Position numbers and translations under genes: made by a program
Shown here: piece by piece, positions 61,869-64,000 of the stretch
Numbering within the stretch: the first letter of the stretch is position 1
Layout of the letters: each line of letters opens with the position of its first letter
Notes under the pieces: generated by a model
Databases searched by the model: none
What the model saw: only the letters and a program-made list of their open reading frames with translations
Told to the model about the DNA's origin: nothing
Origin: Aquiflexum balticum DSM 16537
GTDB lineage: Bacteria; Bacteroidota; Bacteroidia; Cytophagales; Cyclobacteriaceae
Direction: 5' to 3'
DNA: 64,000 bases
NCBI RefSeq assembly: GCF_900176595.1
Contig: NZ_LT838813.1
Location: forward strand, 4,358,001 to 4,422,000

Positions 61869-62864
61869 ATGAGAAATAAGCGAGTGGCCATCAATGGCTG
61901 TGGTAGAATTGGAAGATTGACTTTAAAGCTTTTGCTTGAAAAAGAAGGGATTGATCTCATTGCCATCAATGACCTCACAGACCCTGAAACCCTTGCCCAT
62001 CTCATCCAATATGATTCCATCCATGGCAAATATCCATTCCCTATTACTGTCCAAGAAGGCAACCTAAAGGCAAAAGGACAAACAATTAAAATTTTCGCTG
62101 AAAAAGACCCTGAAAAAATACCGTGGGGTGATTTGGATATTGATATTGTCCTGGAATCTACGGGAAGATTCACCGAAAGGGAACTTGCAGAAGCTCATAT
62201 TAAAGCCGGGGCAAAAAAGGTTATCATCACCGCGCCATCCAAGGATAAAGAAGTTCCTACAGTTGTATTGGGAGTCAATGATGAAATCCTCAAAGAGGAA
62301 CATGATATTATCTCCAATGCTTCCTGCACGACAAACTGTCTCGCCCCAATGCTGAAAATCATGGAAGAGCATTTTGGGATTGAAAAGGGATTTATGTCCA
62401 CTGTACACTCCTACACCAACGACCAAAATCTTCATGATGCACCACACAGGGATCTGAGAAGGGCAAGGGCTGCGGCATATTCCATTATACCGACTACCAC
62501 CAATGCTGCCAAAGCGATGGAATTGGTACTCCCGCATCTTAAGGGTAAAATTGAAGCCTCTGCTATGCGGGTACCTGTTCCTGATGGATCTCTGACAGAT
62601 TTGATCTTATTGTTGAAAAAGGAAACTAGTACTGAGGAAGTCAATGCCATTTTCAAAAATGAATCACAAACTTCCCTGAAAGGCATTGTGGAATATATTG
62701 AAGCCCCGATTGTTTCCATAGACATAATAGGAAATCCCCATTCCTGCATTTTTGATGCGGGATTGACATCGGCAAAAGGAAATCTTGTTAAGATTGTAGG
62801 TTGGTATGACAATGAAGCGGGTTATTCCAACCGGCTTGTCGATTTAATTCAAAAAATAACTTAG
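61869..62864 (+). CDS. gap: Glyceraldehyde-3-phosphate dehydrogenase
   Basis: A 331-residue glycolytic enzyme that oxidises glyceraldehyde 3-phosphate to 1,3-bisphosphoglycerate with NAD. The start at 61869 (MRNKRVAINGCGRIGRL) is chosen; the frame is open to 61737 but the upstream 44 residues have no GAPDH similarity. The NAD motif is INGCGRIGR; the Asp in AINDLTD indicates NAD rather than NADP preference. The catalytic Cys153 is in SNASCTTNC and His180 in STVHSYTND. The C-terminal WYDNEAGYSNRLVDL is standard. It is convergent with the second Hpt gene. No other glycolytic gene is adjacent. Confidence 0.96.
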   Translation: MRNKRVAINGCGRIGRLTLKLLLEKEGIDLIAINDLTDPETLAHLIQYDSIHGKYPFPITVQEGNLKAKGQTIKIFAEKDPEKIPWGDLDIDIVLESTGRFTERELAEAHIKAGAKKVIITAPSKDKEVPTVVLGVNDEILKEEHDIISNASCTTNCLAPMLKIMEEHFGIEKGFMSTVHSYTNDQNLHDAPHRDLRRARAAAYSIIPTTTNAAKAMELVLPHLKGKIEASAMRVPVPDGSLTDLILLLKKETSTEEVNAIFKNESQTSLKGIVEYIEAPIVSIDIIGNPHSCIFDAGLTSAKGNLVKIVGWYDNEAGYSNRLVDLIQKIT

Positions 62865-62871
62865 GGAGTAT

Positions 62872-63240
62872 TTAGGGCTTTTCTTCTAAATCCAAGCCAA
62901 CATTAACTTGATCAATGGCCTCCTGCACAGCATCTAAGAAGGCATCAAGATGTTCCATAAAATCCTGTTCAAAACCCTTCTCAGTCAGGATTTCTTTGCC
63001 TTCCTGAATGATTCCATCCAATCTTTTTATTTCAAACAAAGCCAAAGCAGGCTTGACCTTATGTCTGATTTGAGAGAGGATTTCAATATCTTTTAATTCC
63101 GCACCTTCCAAATACTTCTCTTTCAGTTCGGTCAATGACTTGTATAGGGCACTGACAAGTTCTGCCTTAAATTCAGCATCACCTTCAGCCATTTCATCAA
63201 TCCTATCAAAATTGATCGGGGGGGTATTAAGCATATTCAT
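62872..63240 (-). CDS. Stand-alone Hpt protein, second
   Basis: A 122-residue all-helical protein with the phosphotransfer motif SQIRHKVKPALALF (His60 as phospho-acceptor). The N-terminus has an acidic run. It is not fused to a kinase. It overlaps the flavoprotein gene upstream by 14 nt, so both are probably read from one message. The Hpt motif differs from the first (CHKAKPS) but the H-K-x-K-P core is kept in both. Confidence 0.82.
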   Translation of the reverse strand: MNMLNTPPINFDRIDEMAEGDAEFKAELVSALYKSLTELKEKYLEGAELKDIEILSQIRHKVKPALALFEIKRLDGIIQEGKEILTEKGFEQDFMEHLDAFLDAVQEAIDQVNVGLDLEEKP

Positions 63241-64000
63241 TTATTTGATTTGCACTTCTTCCAGCTAAATATCCGGTACTCCAAGCAGCCTGAAAATTAA
63301 ATCCACCTGTAATCCCATCGATATTCATAACTTCTCCAGCAAAAAACAAACCGTCAATAAGTCTGCTCTGCATGGTCTCAGGATCAACCTCATTCAATTC
63401 TACCCCTCCTGCTGTCACAAACTCTTCCTTGAACGTAGTCTTGCCCTTAACGCGGACAATATAGCAAAAAAGATTTTGAACTAGTTTATGGAAGTGTTTT
63501 TTTGGGAGATTTTGCCAAATAATCTCATTTTCGACCCCTGATTTTTCCGAAATATGTTCCCAAAGCCTTGCTGGTAAGGAAAATAGCGGATTGGTCATCA
63601 CTTTCTTTTTGGGGTGGGCATTTCTAAAATCATTGAGCTTTTGTATAATATCTTCCTCACTTTTTAGTGACGCATCCCAACGGATATGTGCGTTGGCATT
63701 ATAATTTTTTTCAAAAAGCCATTGCGCACCGAAAGCCGAAAGCTTTAAAATTGCCGGTCCGCTGACACCCCAATGGGTAATCAACAAAGGTCCTCTGTAA
63801 GCCAATTTGGTTCCCTCAAGTCTCACAAAAGCATCAGGAACAGAATTTCCCATCAACTTTTTGATCGGCTCGTCAGGGGTATTAAAAGTAAAAAGTGATG
63901 GAATCGGTGGTGAAATGGTATGTCCAAGTTTTTTAATAAAATTGAATCCATCAATTTTGGGACTTCCGCCTGCACATACAATTACTTTATCGAAAAGCAG
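63227..64000 (-). CDS. HI0933-type FAD-dependent oxidoreductase, 3' part
   Basis: At least 257 residues of a flavoprotein of the HI0933/YhiN family; the gene runs past the right edge, because the frame stays open to position 64000. Visible motifs: VIVCAGGSPKIDGFNFIKKLGHTI near the edge, SLFTFNTPDEPIK, GPLLITHWGVSGPAIL, FVTAGGVELNEVDPETMQSRLIDGLFFAGEVMNIDGITGGFNFQAAWSTGYLAGRSA, the FAD-contacting end of the family. The role is unknown. Its stop overlaps the start of the Hpt gene by 14 nt. Confidence 0.9.
   Translation of the reverse strand: MLFDKVIVCAGGSPKIDGFNFIKKLGHTISPPIPSLFTFNTPDEPIKKLMGNSVPDAFVRLEGTKLAYRGPLLITHWGVSGPAILKLSAFGAQWLFEKNYNANAHIRWDASLKSEEDIIQKLNDFRNAHPKKKVMTNPLFSLPARLWEHISEKSGVENEIIWQNLPKKHFHKLVQNLFCYIVRVKGKTTFKEEFVTAGGVELNEVDPETMQSRLIDGLFFAGEVMNIDGITGGFNFQAAWSTGYLAGRSANQINEYA

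Noticed and set aside
1-64000. CRISPR array, prophage, defence island or secretion system
   Set aside because: No regularly spaced repeats, cas genes, integrases, phage structural genes or restriction systems were seen; the multi-copy elements found do not have the spacing of a CRISPR array.

Overview
This is a gene-dense chromosomal window from a member of the Bacteroidota, most likely Cytophagales and close to the Cyclobacteriaceae (Algoriphagus-like). The evidence is a low G+C, AT-rich spacer composition, start codons without Shine-Dalgarno sequences, Bacteroidota families (DUF6055, a TonB-dependent receptor with a carboxypeptidase-regulatory-like N-terminus, a DUF1080 glycoside-hydrolase-like protein, a TamA/BamA-like lipoprotein next to a SpoU methyltransferase, many lipoproteins) and ParC with the Bacteroidota-type HPHGDASIGD box. 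The genus assignment is inference. No phage, integrase, transposase, CRISPR array, rRNA or plasmid function was seen.

Layout. Positions 1-6050 hold the end of a DUF6055 protein, then the topoisomerase IV genes parC and parE and a small membrane protein upstream of parE. Positions 6170-14100 are small units: an AGMO-like di-iron hydroxylase with a lipoprotein, a ROK kinase without the usual zinc cysteines, a cysteine-cluster protein, a cysteine-less ArsC-fold protein, a CvfB-like RNA-binding protein, 3-hydroxyacyl-CoA dehydrogenase, a deoxynucleoside kinase, and a three-gene unknown/DUF2452/small-membrane-protein operon. Positions 14300-31000 carry a stand-alone Hpt protein, an S9 peptidase, a coupled FAD oxidoreductase/SDR pair, a serine hydrolase, a BASS-family transporter with a TrmH methyltransferase, a TamA-like outer-membrane assembly lipoprotein, a PAS histidine kinase, and YihY, aldo/keto reductase and alpha/beta hydrolase genes.

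Positions 31100-36700 are the most suggestive part. A subtilase lipoprotein is followed by a TonB-dependent receptor of the zinc/metal type, a partner lipoprotein and a His-rich lipoprotein. Two copies of a 15-bp palindromic motif (TGNAACNNNGTTNCA) sit over the receptor promoter with centres 51 bp apart, which looks like a Fur/Zur-type metal repressor site. Positions 37300-41400 carry an ATP-dependent DNA ligase and its DEXH helicase partner behind a perfect CRP/FNR-like palindrome, without the exonuclease and phosphoesterase that usually complete that operon. Positions 41500-50000 hold a TPR histidine kinase, the TrkH/TrkA potassium system, a TPR protein, RmuC and a hydrolase.

Positions 50150-55120 hold a DUF2891 lipoprotein coupled to an NRAMP-like transporter that lacks the canonical metal-binding residues, a small exported ORF, and a LytS-type kinase separated from its LytTR regulator by a 273-bp repeat-rich spacer. 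The right end has a DUF1080 protein, an M14 carboxypeptidase, a B12-binding radical SAM protein, two tRNA-Glu genes, GAPDH, a second stand-alone Hpt protein and the 3' part of a HI0933-type flavoprotein.

Non-coding structure. Two dispersed element families occur twice each in this window: a roughly 135-bp element with inverted ends (12038-12171 and 43919-44053), and a long-hairpin element (49988-50062 and 59013-59106, opposite orientations, one arm identical over 32 nt). Other spacers carry smaller palindromes.
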